This document shows, piece by piece, positions 33,251 through 42,028 of a DNA stretch of 64,000 nt; positions within the stretch are counted from its first letter, which is position 1; each line of letters starts with the position of its first letter. A program made the position numbers and the translations under genes. Under the pieces are notes generated by a model, which searched no databases, was not told the DNA's origin, and was given only the letters and a program-made list of their open reading frames with translations. The stretch is from the NCBI RefSeq assembly GCF_014207745.1, contig NZ_JACHJB010000001.1, positions 1,302,001-1,366,000 of the forward strand, given 5' to 3'. This DNA is from Nonomuraea muscovyensis. GTDB taxonomy: Bacteria; Actinomycetota; Actinomycetes; Streptosporangiales; Streptosporangiaceae.

Positions 33251-34521
33251 CGCAGCGGCACGTTCTCGAAGCACTTCATGCTCTTGGCCACCGTGAAGGC
33301 GCCGCCCTCCAGCTTGACCAGGGCGCCGCAGCCGTTCGGCTCGCTGTGGTCCCTGGGGTAGCGGATCCGGCCGAAGCCGGCGTTCTCGTAGGAGTAGGAG
33401 CCGTTGCCGGTGGCCAGGAACCTCTCCCTGGTGAGGTCCTTGCCGGTCTTGGTCAGCATGTCCAGGAAGATGTCGGCGGCCCAGTACCCGATCGCGAGGT
33501 GCTGGGTGAGCCGGGTACCCGGCGCGGCCTTCTCCACGTCGGCCTTGAGCTGGGCGATCTCGGGGGCGGTCGACTCGAACGGCTCGAACATCGGCGCCGC
33601 GATGACGCCCTCCAGCGCCTCGGCGCTGGCCGGGTCGGCGAGGATGGCGGCGTCGTAGCTGGTGGCGTCGGTCAGCACGCCCTTGTACCCGGCCCGTTTG
33701 AGCGCCGCGTAGAGGCCGACGTTGAACTTCGTGCCGGCGATAACGGAGACCACGACGTCCGGCGGCCCGCCGCCGTCCGACGTCATGATTTTGTTGACGT
33801 ACGGCAGCCAGTCGGGCGGCGGGGCGGCGGCGGGCAGTCCGGAGTTCACGCCGGCCAGCTCGAACCCGGCGGCGGTGAACGACTGGGAGATCGTGGTGCC
33901 GCCGTACTTGCTGCCGCTGGAGTCGCTGGTCTGCACGTAGACGCTCTTGCCGGCGGCCCCGCCGAGCAGCTCGGCCATCTGCCTGCCCCACCAGGTCTGC
34001 GACCCGGCCCCCTTCTTGGGCGCCAGGCACCCGTTGTAGCCGAACCCCGTCCTGGTGCCGCACCACTGCGGGCCGGTGGCCCAGCCGAACCACGGCACGC
34101 CCTGCTGCTCCAGGAACGCCGCGCCGCCGAAGTTGGGGGCGTGCACGGGCACCAGGGCGAACACCTCGTCCTTCTGCACGAGCTTCTTCGCCGCCGCGTC
34201 GCCCTTGGCCGCGTCCTGGCCGTCGTCCTCGGCTCCGACGAACTCGATGCGGCGCCCGTGCACGCCGCCCGCGGCGTTGGCCCGCTCGAACCTGGCCCGG
34301 GCGCCGATCTCGGCGTCCTTGGTGGAGTAGCCGCTGGCGCTGGTCCTGGTCAGCACGCCGCCGACCTTGACGGTCGTGTCCGTGACGCCGGGCGCCGCTC
34401 CCCCGGCCGGGCCGGAGGCCCGCTGCTGGGCGGCGCACCCCGCCAGCAGCGCCAGCACCAGGCCGGCCGCCGCCCCGCGCCGCACCCCGATCCGCCGCAC
34501 CCTGTCGTGTCGTCGTCGCAC
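33247..34521 (-). CDS. ABC transporter substrate-binding lipoprotein (Liv/amide-urea type)
   Basis: A 424-residue binding protein. A basic N-terminus and hydrophobic stretch end in the lipobox LLAGC with C29 as the lipidated Cys. The mature part has the type I periplasmic-binding fold (VTDTTVKVGGVLTRTSASGY, then FVGAEDDGQDAAKGDAAA). The start is GTG at 34521 with GGTGGGAGG upstream. It is the first gene of the three-gene uptake operon with the fused permease and LivG. Operator F lies 47 bp upstream of the GTG. Confidence 0.92.
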   Translation of the reverse strand: MRRRHDRVRRIGVRRGAAAGLVLALLAGCAAQQRASGPAGGAAPGVTDTTVKVGGVLTRTSASGYSTKDAEIGARARFERANAAGGVHGRRIEFVGAEDDGQDAAKGDAAAKKLVQKDEVFALVPVHAPNFGGAAFLEQQGVPWFGWATGPQWCGTRTGFGYNGCLAPKKGAGSQTWWGRQMAELLGGAAGKSVYVQTSDSSGSKYGGTTISQSFTAAGFELAGVNSGLPAAAPPPDWLPYVNKIMTSDGGGPPDVVVSVIAGTKFNVGLYAALKRAGYKGVLTDATSYDAAILADPASAEALEGVIAAPMFEPFESTAPEIAQLKADVEKAAPGTRLTQHLAIGYWAADIFLDMLTKTGKDLTRERFLATGNGSYSYENAGFGRIRYPRDHSEPNGCGALVKLEGGAFTVAKSMKCFENVPLR

Positions 34522-34567
34522 CCACGCCTCCCACCTCGTGTACGGCAGGCGCCCCGACCTGACTCGG

Positions 34568-34583
34568 CCTAGCGCTCGCTTGG
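34568..34583 (-). promoter_or_regulatory. Operator F: CCTAGCGCTCGCTTGG
   Basis: A regulon site upstream of the ABC transporter operon, 47 bp before its GTG. It differs from operator E at one base. Together with operator G, 58 bp away, it brackets the divergent promoter region between the transporter and the alcohol dehydrogenase. Confidence 0.65.
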
Positions 34584-34640
34584 TTTTGGGCTGAGCGTAA
34601 ATTCGCCCGAAAGGGGTGTCAACGGACGCGATACGGGCTA

Positions 34641-34689
34641 CCGAGCAATCGCTTGCTCATAGTACGCGGGCCGGGCTAGCGTGGGGGCC
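34641..34689 (+). promoter_or_regulatory. Operator G and leaderless promoter of the alcohol dehydrogenase
   Basis: CCGAGCAATCGCTTGC at 34641-34656 differs from the minus-strand form of operator H at one base. TTGCTC (34653-34658) at its end, an 18-nt spacer, TAGCGT (34677-34682) and then 7 nt to ATG 34690 give a plausible leaderless promoter whose -35 overlaps the operator. Confidence 0.6.
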
Positions 34690-35778
34690 ATGCTGATGCG
34701 CGCCGCCGTCCTCACGGCCTTCCACGAGCCGATGGAGATCCGCGAGGTGGAGATCGCCGACCCCGGCCCCGGCGAGGTGCGGGTGCGGATCAAGGCGTCG
34801 GGCGTGTGCGGCTCCGACCTGAAGGCGATCGACGGCAAGAGCCCGGTCGTCACGCGCCTGCCGTACATCCTGGGCCACGAGAGCGCGGGCGTCGTGGAGA
34901 GCACCGGACCCGGCGTCACCGGCGTCCGGCCGGGCGACCACGTGATCATCGCGATGAACGGGCCGTGCGGCGGCTGCCGCAACTGCGGGGCCGGCCGCTT
35001 CCACCTGTGCTCCGGCCCGGCCCGGATGACCGCCATCATGGGCGGCGAGCCACGCGTCACGCTGGACGGCGAGCAGGCGCGCCGCTTCATCGGCATCGGC
35101 TCGTTCGCCGAGTACGCGGTGGTGAGCGAGGCGATGTGCGTGCGGATCGCCCGCGACGCGCCCTTCGCCGCGATGTCGCTGCTGGCCTGCGGCGTCGTCA
35201 CCGGCGTCGGCGCGGTGCTGAACGTGGCGAGGGTGACCCCCGGCTCCAGCGTCCTCGTGGCAGGCTGCGGCGGCGTCGGACTGAACGTCGTCCAGGGCGC
35301 CGTCCTGGCGGGCGCCACCACGATCATCGCCGCCGACGTGGCCGAGGCGAAGCTCAAACTCGCCGAGCGCTTCGGCGCCACGCACACCCTGGTCCCGGAC
35401 GACCTGCCCCGCCAGGTGGGCGAGATCGTCAGCGGTGGCGTGGACCACGCCTTCGACGTCACAGGTGTCCCCGGCGTCCTGGCCGCCGCGTTCGCCGCCA
35501 CCGCTCCGGGCGGCACCACCGTCATGGTCGGCAGCCCTCCGGCCGGCCATCCGGTCGAGATCGACCCGGCGCTGCTGTTCTCCTCGCGCCGCCTCATGGG
35601 CACCCAGGGCGGCGACGCCGCGCCGCGGCGCGACCTGCCGATGCTCGCCGCCCAGTATCTCCGCGGCCGCCTCGACCTCGACGGCCTCATCACCGAACGC
35701 CTGCCTCTGGAACAGGTCAACGAGGCCGTCGCCCACGTCCGGGAGGGGGCCGTGGCCCGCGCGGTGATCGTGTTCTGA
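34690..35778 (+). CDS. Zinc-dependent alcohol dehydrogenase (MDR family)
   Basis: A 362-residue medium-chain dehydrogenase. Catalytic zinc region GVCGSDLKAID and LGHESAGVVE; structural zinc loop CGGCRNCGAGRFHLC; NAD-binding GCGGVGLNVVQGAVLAGA. It is similar to class III-like/NDMA-type alcohol dehydrogenases by eye, but the substrate is not determined. Possible starts are GTG 34681, ATG 34690 and ATG 34696; 34690 suits the leaderless promoter best. It is divergent from the transporter operon and shares the regulon palindrome, so an alcohol intermediate in the same pathway is likely. Confidence 0.9.
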   Translation: MLMRAAVLTAFHEPMEIREVEIADPGPGEVRVRIKASGVCGSDLKAIDGKSPVVTRLPYILGHESAGVVESTGPGVTGVRPGDHVIIAMNGPCGGCRNCGAGRFHLCSGPARMTAIMGGEPRVTLDGEQARRFIGIGSFAEYAVVSEAMCVRIARDAPFAAMSLLACGVVTGVGAVLNVARVTPGSSVLVAGCGGVGLNVVQGAVLAGATTIIAADVAEAKLKLAERFGATHTLVPDDLPRQVGEIVSGGVDHAFDVTGVPGVLAAAFAATAPGGTTVMVGSPPAGHPVEIDPALLFSSRRLMGTQGGDAAPRRDLPMLAAQYLRGRLDLDGLITERLPLEQVNEAVAHVREGAVARAVIVF

Positions 35779-35797
35779 GGGACGGCACATCGTGCTA

Positions 35798-35821
35798 CTC
35801 TTCTAAAGAACTTTAGAAGAG
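35798..35821. promoter_or_regulatory. Perfect 24-bp palindromic operator (arms CTCTTCTAAAG / CTTTAGAAGAG)
   Basis: Two 11-bp arms pair perfectly around a central AA. It stands out sharply as an AT-rich element in GC-rich DNA. It lies 10 bp upstream of the cupin ATG, overlapping the Shine-Dalgarno side of the leader, and the second gene of the operon is an ArsR-family regulator, the obvious autoregulator. Confidence 0.75.
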
Positions 35822-35831
35822 AGGGATACCA

Positions 35832-36350
35832 ATGTCCTACCCCGACGCTCGGTACTTCGGCGACAAGGGCGAGGTCAGCGGCCGGTTCCGGCCCGCCGAC
35901 GCCCCCCACGACCTGCGCCTGGGCCCCGCCACCGACGACCCGGCCCAGCGACGCACCCACGTCCACTACCTGGCCACCGGCGACACCACGGGCGGCGCCT
36001 TCGGCCTGTACCGCTGGGAGATGGGCCCGCGGCCGGGCGGGGCCGACCCACACTTCCACCGCACGATGACCGAGTCGTTCTACGTCCTGGACGGCACCGT
36101 CCGGCTCTACGACGGCGACCGGTGGCGCGACGGGAAGCAGGGCGACTTCCTGTTCGTGCCGGAGGGCGGCATCCACGCATTCCGGAACGAGTCGGGCGAG
36201 CCCGCCACCATGCTCATCCTCTTCACCCCGGGGGCCCCGCGCGAGAGCTACTTCGAGGAGCTCGCCGAGATCGCCACGTCGGGCCGGCAGCTCTCCGAGG
36301 AGGAGTGGGCCGAGCTTTTCCTCCGCCACGACCAGTACGTGGTCGGATGA
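35832..36350 (+). CDS. Cupin-domain protein
   Basis: A 172-residue single-cupin protein. Motif 1 is in GADPHFHRTMTESFYVLDG, with two His and a Glu as metal ligands, and the motif 2 His is in PEGGIHAFRNES. It is probably a metal-dependent dioxygenase, isomerase or small-molecule sensor. RBS GAGAGGG precedes the ATG. Its stop overlaps the ATG of the ArsR/rhodanese gene (ATGA), making a tight two-gene operon behind the 24-bp palindrome. Confidence 0.88.
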   Translation: MSYPDARYFGDKGEVSGRFRPADAPHDLRLGPATDDPAQRRTHVHYLATGDTTGGAFGLYRWEMGPRPGGADPHFHRTMTESFYVLDGTVRLYDGDRWRDGKQGDFLFVPEGGIHAFRNESGEPATMLILFTPGAPRESYFEELAEIATSGRQLSEEEWAELFLRHDQYVVG

Positions 36351-37027
36351 CCGCCTTCCCCGAAGAGCCGATCTACGAGCAGCTCGCCCGCATCGGCAAG
36401 GTTCTGTCCAGCCCGGTGCGGCTGCGCCTGCTGGACGTCCTCGACCAGCGCGAGCGCACGGTCGAGGAGCTGGCGGAGGAGGCCGGCATCGCGCTGAAGA
36501 ACACCTCCGCCCAGCTCCAGCGGCTCCGCGACGCGCACCTGGTGACCAGCCGCAAGGAGGGCACCCGCGTCTACTACCGGCTGGCCGACGAGGACGTCTC
36601 GCGTTTCCTCGGCGGGCTGCAGGACTTCGCCCAGGGGCGGCTGGCCGACCTGCGCGAGGCCGTGACGCTGCACCTGGGCCTGGCGGAGGGGGTGACGGCC
36701 GGCGAACTGGCCGGCCGCCTGGGCGACCCCGGCACGATCGTCGTGGACGTGCGCTCGGCGGGGGCCTACGCCGAGGCGCACCTGCCGGGCGCCCTGTCGC
36801 TGCCGCTCGCCGAGTTGCAGGACCGCCTGGCCGAGCTGGACGCCCGGCTGGCCGGGCTGCCGCGCGACGCCGAGATCGTCGCCTACTGCGGCGGGCCGTA
36901 CTGCGTCGTCTCGCCCAAGGCGGTGCGGCTGCTGCGCGAGCGCGGCTACACCGCCCGCCCGCTGGACGGCGGCCTCACCGGCTGGCGCCGCTCGGGCCGT
37001 CCCGTCCAGGCGGGCCGAACCTCGTGA
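36347..37027 (+). CDS. ArsR-family regulator fused to a rhodanese domain
   Basis: A 226-residue protein. Residues about 10-85 are an ArsR winged HTH (RIGKVLSSPVRLRLLDVL, ALKNTSAQLQRLRDAHLV, RVYYRLAD) without Cys metal sites; residues about 120-220 are a rhodanese domain with active-site-loop C181 and C186 in AYCGGPYCVVSPKAV. The rhodanese domain probably senses persulfide or a related sulfur species and alters DNA binding (inference). It probably autoregulates through the operator at 35798-35821. It converges with the MmpL gene. Confidence 0.92.
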   Translation: MTAFPEEPIYEQLARIGKVLSSPVRLRLLDVLDQRERTVEELAEEAGIALKNTSAQLQRLRDAHLVTSRKEGTRVYYRLADEDVSRFLGGLQDFAQGRLADLREAVTLHLGLAEGVTAGELAGRLGDPGTIVVDVRSAGAYAEAHLPGALSLPLAELQDRLAELDARLAGLPRDAEIVAYCGGPYCVVSPKAVRLLRERGYTARPLDGGLTGWRRSGRPVQAGRTS

Positions 37028-37028
37028 G

Positions 37029-39242
37029 CTACGTGCGGACGAGGGGACGGGCGGGCGGCGCCGGCGCGGCGGTCTCGTCCTCCTCGTGCCCCTCCACCGA
37101 CAGGTTCGGCAGCAGGCGGTCCAGCCAGCGCGGGCACCACCAGTTCGCCCGGCCCAGCAGCACCATGGTCGCGGGCACCAGGAAGCCCCGGATGATCGTG
37201 GCGTCCACGGCGATGGCCGCCGCGAGTCCCACCCCGAACGTCTTGACCATCGGGTCCGGGTAGGCGATGAACGCCACGAACACCGAGACCATGATGAGCG
37301 CGGCCGAGGTGATGACCCGCCCGGTGGAGCCCAGGCCCTCCGCCACGGCGCGGGTGTTGTCGCCGTGCCGCAGGTACGACTGCCGGACGGCCGTCAGCAG
37401 GAACACCTCGTAGTCCATCGACAGCCCGAACAGCACCGCGAACAGCATCAGCGGCACGTAGTTCTCGATCGGCACGGTGAAGAAGAACTCCCGCACGTAC
37501 GACCCGTCCAGCGGCGGGTCCATGCCGACGAGCCGGCTGCCCAGCCCGTACGAGAAGACCAGCGCCAGCGCCCCGAACGCGGCGCCCAGCGACACCAGGT
37601 TCATCAGCGCGGCCTTGACCGCGACGAGCGGGGCGCGGAAGGCCAGCAGCAGGAGCAGCGCGCTGAGCAGCACGACCACGCCGATGACCAGCGGCGTCCG
37701 CTCGGCCATCCGGTCGGCCGCGTCGGTCATGCCCGCCACCTCGCCGCCGACGTGCACCTCCACACCCTGCACCGACAGGGCGCGGACGTCGTGCACCACC
37801 TCGGCGGTGCGGGTGTCGCTCGGCGCGTACTCCGGGACGGCCTGGATGAGGACGGACCGCCCGGACTCGTTGAGCTTGGGGGCGGACACGTAGGCCACGC
37901 CCTCGACGTCCCCGATCTCGCGCTCCAGCCGGCGCACGACCGGCGCCTCGGCGTCGGCCGCCTTCTCCGCCAGCTCGGCGACGATGATCATCGGTCCGTT
38001 GCTGCCGGGGCCGAAGCCCGCCGCCATCAGCTCGTACGCCCGCCGGGACGGCGCGTCCTGCGCCGCGTACCCCTCGTCCAGCGGCCCCAGCTTGATGGCC
38101 AGGGCGGGGGCGGCGAGCGCCGCCAGCACGATCACGCTGCCGATGAGCACCCGCCACGGGCGGCGCGCCACCCAGGCCCCGAGCCCGCCCCAGCCGGACG
38201 ACTCGGGACGGCGGCCGAGGAACGGCACCTTCAGCGCGTTGATCCGGTGGCCCAGCAGGCCGAGCAGCGCGGGCACCAGCGTCACGGAGGTGAGCACGGC
38301 CATCACCACGGAGATGCCGGTGACCCACCCGAGCGTGCTCAGCAGGGGGAACCCGCCCAGCATGAGCGCGCTCAGCGCGACGATCACCGTGCCGCCCGCG
38401 AACACCACCGCCCCGCCCGAACTGGCCACGGTCCGGCGGATCGACTCGTGCACGGCGACGCCGTCGGCCAGCAGCCTGCGGTGCCGCGACAGCAGGAACA
38501 GCGCGTAGTCGATGCCCACGCCCAGCCCGATCATCGTGGCCATGATCCCGGCCTGCTTCGGCACGTCCACGACATGCCCGAGCAGCCCGATCAGGCCCAG
38601 GCCCGCGGCCACGCTGACGAGCGCGGCGAAGATCGGCACCATCGCCGCCGTCAGCGTCCCGAACGCGAACACCAGCACCAGCAGCGCGCACACCACCCCG
38701 ATGATCTCGCTGGGGCCGGTCTTGATCTCCTTGTCCGCCGGCGAGCCGCCGTCCACGGCGACGACCTCCAGACCGGCCGCCCGGGCCGGGTCGGCGGCCT
38801 TCGAGACCGCCTGCGTGGTCTCGGTGAGCTTGGCCGGGTCATGCCCCTCCATCCGCACGGTGATCAGGCCCACCTGCAGGTTGGAGGAGAGCCCGCCCGT
38901 GCGGGACGGCGCGTCGACCTGCGCGACGTGCGGCAGCGCGCGGATCCGGTCGGCGGCCTGGTCCACCGCCCGCTTGCGGCTCTCCTCCAGGAGGAACCCC
39001 TCGGGAGAGTGGACCACGAGCTGCACCGTGCCGCCCTGCGCGTAGCCGGGGCCGAACCCGGACCGCATCAGGTCATGGGCGCGCTGCGCGTCGGTGCCGG
39101 GGATCGACACGTCGTTGCTCACAGGGCTGCCCAGCACGAGGCTGCCGCCCATCAGCCCGGCGGCCGCGACCACCCATAACGCCAGCACCACCAGCCCGTG
39201 CCGGGCACACCAGCCGCCCAGCCGTCCCAGCAAGCGCGCCAT
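37029..39242 (-). CDS. MMPL-family RND transporter
   Basis: A 737-residue RND protein with two repeats of a helix, a large extracytoplasmic loop and five helices (about 12 transmembrane segments). Visible motifs include GIDYALFLLSRHRR in the first half and GLSMDYEVFLLTAVRQSYL in the second, with the conserved Asp-Tyr proton-relay pairs. These proteins export lipids, siderophores or drugs. The ATG at 39242 is divergent from a TetR gene; the palindrome at 39269-39284 lies between them. Confidence 0.92.
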   Translation of the reverse strand: MARLLGRLGGWCARHGLVVLALWVVAAAGLMGGSLVLGSPVSNDVSIPGTDAQRAHDLMRSGFGPGYAQGGTVQLVVHSPEGFLLEESRKRAVDQAADRIRALPHVAQVDAPSRTGGLSSNLQVGLITVRMEGHDPAKLTETTQAVSKAADPARAAGLEVVAVDGGSPADKEIKTGPSEIIGVVCALLVLVFAFGTLTAAMVPIFAALVSVAAGLGLIGLLGHVVDVPKQAGIMATMIGLGVGIDYALFLLSRHRRLLADGVAVHESIRRTVASSGGAVVFAGGTVIVALSALMLGGFPLLSTLGWVTGISVVMAVLTSVTLVPALLGLLGHRINALKVPFLGRRPESSGWGGLGAWVARRPWRVLIGSVIVLAALAAPALAIKLGPLDEGYAAQDAPSRRAYELMAAGFGPGSNGPMIIVAELAEKAADAEAPVVRRLEREIGDVEGVAYVSAPKLNESGRSVLIQAVPEYAPSDTRTAEVVHDVRALSVQGVEVHVGGEVAGMTDAADRMAERTPLVIGVVVLLSALLLLLAFRAPLVAVKAALMNLVSLGAAFGALALVFSYGLGSRLVGMDPPLDGSYVREFFFTVPIENYVPLMLFAVLFGLSMDYEVFLLTAVRQSYLRHGDNTRAVAEGLGSTGRVITSAALIMVSVFVAFIAYPDPMVKTFGVGLAAAIAVDATIIRGFLVPATMVLLGRANWWCPRWLDRLLPNLSVEGHEEDETAAPAPPARPLVRT

Positions 39243-39268
39243 CGCCCCGCCCCTCCTCGACGACCGTC

Positions 39269-39284
39269 CTGTACGGTCGTACAG
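39269..39284. promoter_or_regulatory. TetR operator candidate CTGTAC-GGTC-GTACAG
   Basis: A perfect 6+4+6 inverted repeat in the 99-bp gap between the MmpL transporter and the divergent TetR gene. It lies 27 bp from the transporter ATG and 58 bp from the TetR ATG, so the TetR protein could repress both. Confidence 0.65.
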
Positions 39285-39341
39285 TACCTACGATAAGTCG
39301 GGACAGATCGTGAAGGCTGTAGAGATGCCGGAAATGAGACG

Positions 39342-39863
39342 ATGACCACAGCCGACGACACGCGCAGCCGCATCCTGGCCGCCGCCCGCGAGCTGTTCGC
39401 CGAACGCGGCTACGCGGGCACCTCGCTGGCCGACATCGCGGCGGCCGTGGGGCTGACCAAGACGGCGGTGGCCTATCACTTCCACCCCAAGGACAAGCTG
39501 GCCGCCGAACTGATCGCCCCCGCCGCCGAGGACATGCTCGCCCTGCTCGGGTCCGACCCGGCCGGCCGGCCGGCGTTCGTCGAGGCGCTGGTCGGCTTCA
39601 CCGTGCGGCACCGGGCGGTGATGCGGCTGCTCATGGAGGACATCAGCGGCGCCGACCACGCCCCGCCGGGCTCGACCGGCGAGGCCATCAGGACGTTCAG
39701 GAACGAGCTGTTCGCCAAACTCGCGGGCCCGGACCCCGACGCCGAGACCCGGCTGCGCAGCTGGGCCGTGCTCGGCGCACTCCAGGGCGCCATCGTGCAG
39801 ACCATGGACCTGCCGGAGAAGCAGGTCCACGACACCCTCCTCCGAGCCGCCCTGGCGATCTGA
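39342..39863 (+). CDS. TetR-family transcriptional regulator
   Basis: A 173-residue repressor. The N-terminal HTH (TRSRILAAARELFAERGYAG, TSLADIAAAVGLTKTAVAYHF) is classic; the ligand domain is short. It is divergent from the MMPL transporter and likely represses it, with export substrate as inducer. The hairpin at 39860-39880 (CTGAGG/CCTCAG) just after the stop may terminate it weakly. Confidence 0.92.
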   Translation: MTTADDTRSRILAAARELFAERGYAGTSLADIAAAVGLTKTAVAYHFHPKDKLAAELIAPAAEDMLALLGSDPAGRPAFVEALVGFTVRHRAVMRLLMEDISGADHAPPGSTGEAIRTFRNELFAKLAGPDPDAETRLRSWAVLGALQGAIVQTMDLPEKQVHDTLLRAALAI

Positions 39864-39880
39864 GGAGGCCACCGCCTCAG
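39860..39880 (+). terminator. Weak hairpin after the TetR gene
   Basis: CTGAGG at 39860-39865 pairs with CCTCAG at 39875-39880 around a 9-nt loop directly at the tetR stop. The stem is only 6 bp, with no T-run. Confidence 0.3.
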
Positions 39881-39963
39881 CCGCCTGCCGAGCATGCGAC
39901 TCGTACACCCCCTGCCCGCCGCCGTCCCTCGCCTGCTGCCTGGTCAGCGCCCTGGACCTACGG

Positions 39964-40274
39964 TCACAGTCCGATGTTGGACTTGGCGCCCATGTAGGAG
40001 CCCGCCCCGGGGAACCCCGCCTGGGCCAGCTCGGCGAAGCGGGCGCTGAACCCCAGCGACGGCAGATCGGCGATGGGCACGAACCGCACACCTCGGATCG
40101 GGCTGGTATCCGCGCTCGCGGGCCAGCGCGTCGCCTAGAGGCTCGCCCTGCTCGACCTTTCCGCCGGGCAGCGACCAGGAGCGGCCGGTGTCGGTGTCCT
40201 GGTCCAGCAGCAGAATACGGTCACCCTCGATGGGCACGCCGGTGACGCGTACCTTCAGCACCCCGGCAACGTTT
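39964..40274 (-). pseudogene. NUDIX hydrolase remnant with internal deletion, beside an IS element
   Basis: Read leftwards, one frame gives VLKVRVTGVPIEGDRILLLD, SWSLPGGKVEQGE and DALARE (the first half of a NUDIX box). The next in-frame sequence is foreign, but another frame continues ADTSPIRGVRFVPIADLPS and ends FPGAGSYMGAKSNIGL. The middle, including the REExxEExGU core of the NUDIX box and the following strand (roughly 45-55 residues), is missing. The 5' end abuts the right end of the IS200/IS605 element. The gene is dead. Confidence 0.75.
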
Positions 40275-40282
40275 GAAGCGCT

Positions 40283-40303
40283 CCCCACGACTAAAGTCGG
40301 GGG
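40283..40303 (-). repeat. Right-end hairpin of the IS element
   Basis: CCCC-A-CGACT, loop AA, AGTCG-GGGG on the plus strand forms a 9-bp stem with one bulge. It overlaps the tnpB stop (40291). In TnpB systems the 3' part of tnpB plus the right end encodes the omegaRNA guide scaffold; this copy may retain that sequence. Confidence 0.65.
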
Positions 40304-41581
40304 ATTCCAGCCAGCTCAGGTTCCGTCTGCGCGGTGGCCTGGGCTGCTGTTGCTTGGCGGTTCGCCTTCCGGCCCACGCGGTTGCGTGGTTTGCGCGCCC
40401 CAACCCGCACAGCCGGTCCGGCTTGTGCGTGCTCCGCCCTCCCGGCGGTGAGGATGTTCTTGGCAGCGTTCACGTCGGCGTGCTCGATGTGTCCGCACGA
40501 GGTACACCGGAAGACCGCTTGGCTCTCGCGGGACTTCCGATCCACCACCGTGCACACGTTGCACCGTTGACTGGTGTACGCCGGATTCACAGTGATCACA
40601 TGGGTACCCGTATGCCGGGCCCTGCTGCGGGTGGCCAGCTCGATCCGATGCCAGCCCTTGTCCAGAATGGCGCGGTTCAGGCCGGACTTGCTCACCGCCC
40701 CATTGACAAGGAACACGCCCGGCCGTCCGGGATCCGGCCTGGGCTCGACTCCAGCGGTCATGTTCCTGACCGCCAGGGCCTCGAACACGATCAACTCGAA
40801 GTCCACCGCCAGGACATGAGCGGTCCTGGCGGCGAAGTCCTGTCGGCGGTTGCGGATCTTCCGCGCCAGGTCGGCCACCCGCGCGACGGCTCTCCTCCGC
40901 CGGGCCGACCCCCCTCATCGTCCTGGCCACGTCCCGCTGGAGCTTCCTGGCATGCTCGACCTCCCGCTCCCGAGCGAACACCTGGTGATGGAAACGCCCG
41001 TCCGAGCGGGTCACGACCTTGACCACGCCCCGGTCGACGCCGACCGCGCTGCCCGGATCGGCATGCCGCTCAGGCGTGACCACGCCGTCGTCGACGAGGA
41101 AGCTGACATACCAGTGCCTGCCGTCCCGGCTCACGGTGGCGTTCTTGACCTTCCCACCGAGCGGGCGGGTGAGGCGGAAGCGGACCCAGCCGAGCTTGGG
41201 GAGCTTCGCGCGCGCCCAGCGGCGGTTGAGCCGCTCGACCGTGATCTTCCCGCCCTCGGGGAACCGGAAACTCGGCGGATTCCTGGCCTTGGACTTCCAG
41301 CGGACCTTCCACGTTCCGTGCCGGGCACACGCCTGGTCCAGGTCGATGAGCGTCTGCTGCAGGCAGTGGCCGGGCGCCTCGGCCAGCCAACCGAAGTCCT
41401 GCTTGGCTTCGACGAGTTGGCGGGCCTGCTCGTGATAGCCGATGAACCTCCCTCGGCTCCGGTAGGTGCGGCGCTGCTCCAGGGCGGTGTTCCACACACT
41501 GCGGCAGGCCCCGCCGATCCGCTCGGCGAACCCGCTCTGCTCCTCGGTGAGGTCCAGCCGGTACCTACGCCCGCTCAGCAC
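40291..41581 (-). pseudogene. tnpB: TnpB (RuvC-like RNA-guided nuclease) interrupted by one frameshift
   Basis: GTG 41581 opens MLSGRRYRLDLTEEQ and runs through VGVDRGVVKVVTRSDG (RuvC Asp) to KLQRDVARTMRG. There the frame is lost at a six-C run (40909-40914, six G on the coding strand). Dropping one G restores GSARRRRAVARVADLARKIR and the rest: IVFEALAVRNM (catalytic Glu), the CNVC...CTSC zinc ribbon and HADVNAAKNIL (last Asp). All three acidic residues are thus present. It could be true inactivation or a homopolymer sequence error. Confidence 0.85.
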
Positions 41582-41587
41582 GACGCC

Positions 41588-41966
41588 TCACCGGTTCTTC
41601 CGGCTCTCGACGACATCGGCGGGTGTCCCACCCACGGTGGCCACGAAGAAGGAGTTGGTCCACAACGTCGACAGCTTCGACCTCAAGCCCGCAAACTTCT
41701 GGCGCAGGACACGCGAGGAACGGCCCTTGATGGCGTTGACCAGCTTGTGGGTGCCGCACTGTGGGTCCACCTCGACCAGCAGGTGAACGTGGTCGGGCAT
41801 GACCTCCACCTCCACCGGCCACGCCCCCTGTCTCCTCGATCACCTCGCGGAGCAGCGCTTTCAGCCGCGCTTCGATCCGTCCGTCCGGCACCCCCCGCGG
41901 CACGTGGGGCACCACACCCGAAAAGGCGCACTGGAAGGTGACGTTGCCGTTCGTGCGCAAGGTCAC
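41588..41966 (-). pseudogene. tnpA: TnpA (IS200/IS605 Y1 transposase), frameshifted and lacking catalytic Tyr
   Basis: GTG 41966 opens MTLRTNGNVTFQCAFSGVVP and ALLREVIEET, then frame slips in a five-G run; removing one G gives GAWPVEVEVMPDHVHLLVEV with the HUH motif (HVH). The C-terminus reads GTPADVVESRKNR where intact family members have a longer RYVENQ-type helix carrying the nucleophilic Tyr. That helix is shortened and the Tyr is gone. It is therefore doubly inactive. Confidence 0.82.
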
Positions 41967-42028
41967 GCCACCCGGATCAATTTACGGCGTTGATCTATCC
42001 ACCGCTCAAAGATTCGACAGAAGGGCTT

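Noticed and set aside
30569..34534. One single 1321-residue protein reading from 34534 into the fused transporter
   Set aside because: The part upstream of 33250 is out of frame with the binding-protein gene and has no domain; the real start of the fusion is ATG 33250, overlapping the binding-protein stop.
39342..39863. TetR at 39342 as the regulon repressor
   Set aside because: It lies beside its own CTGTAC-N4-GTACAG palindrome, which is different from the regulon element.
40909..40914. Programmed frameshift in tnpB
   Set aside because: TnpB is not known to need one; a homopolymer insertion is the simpler explanation.
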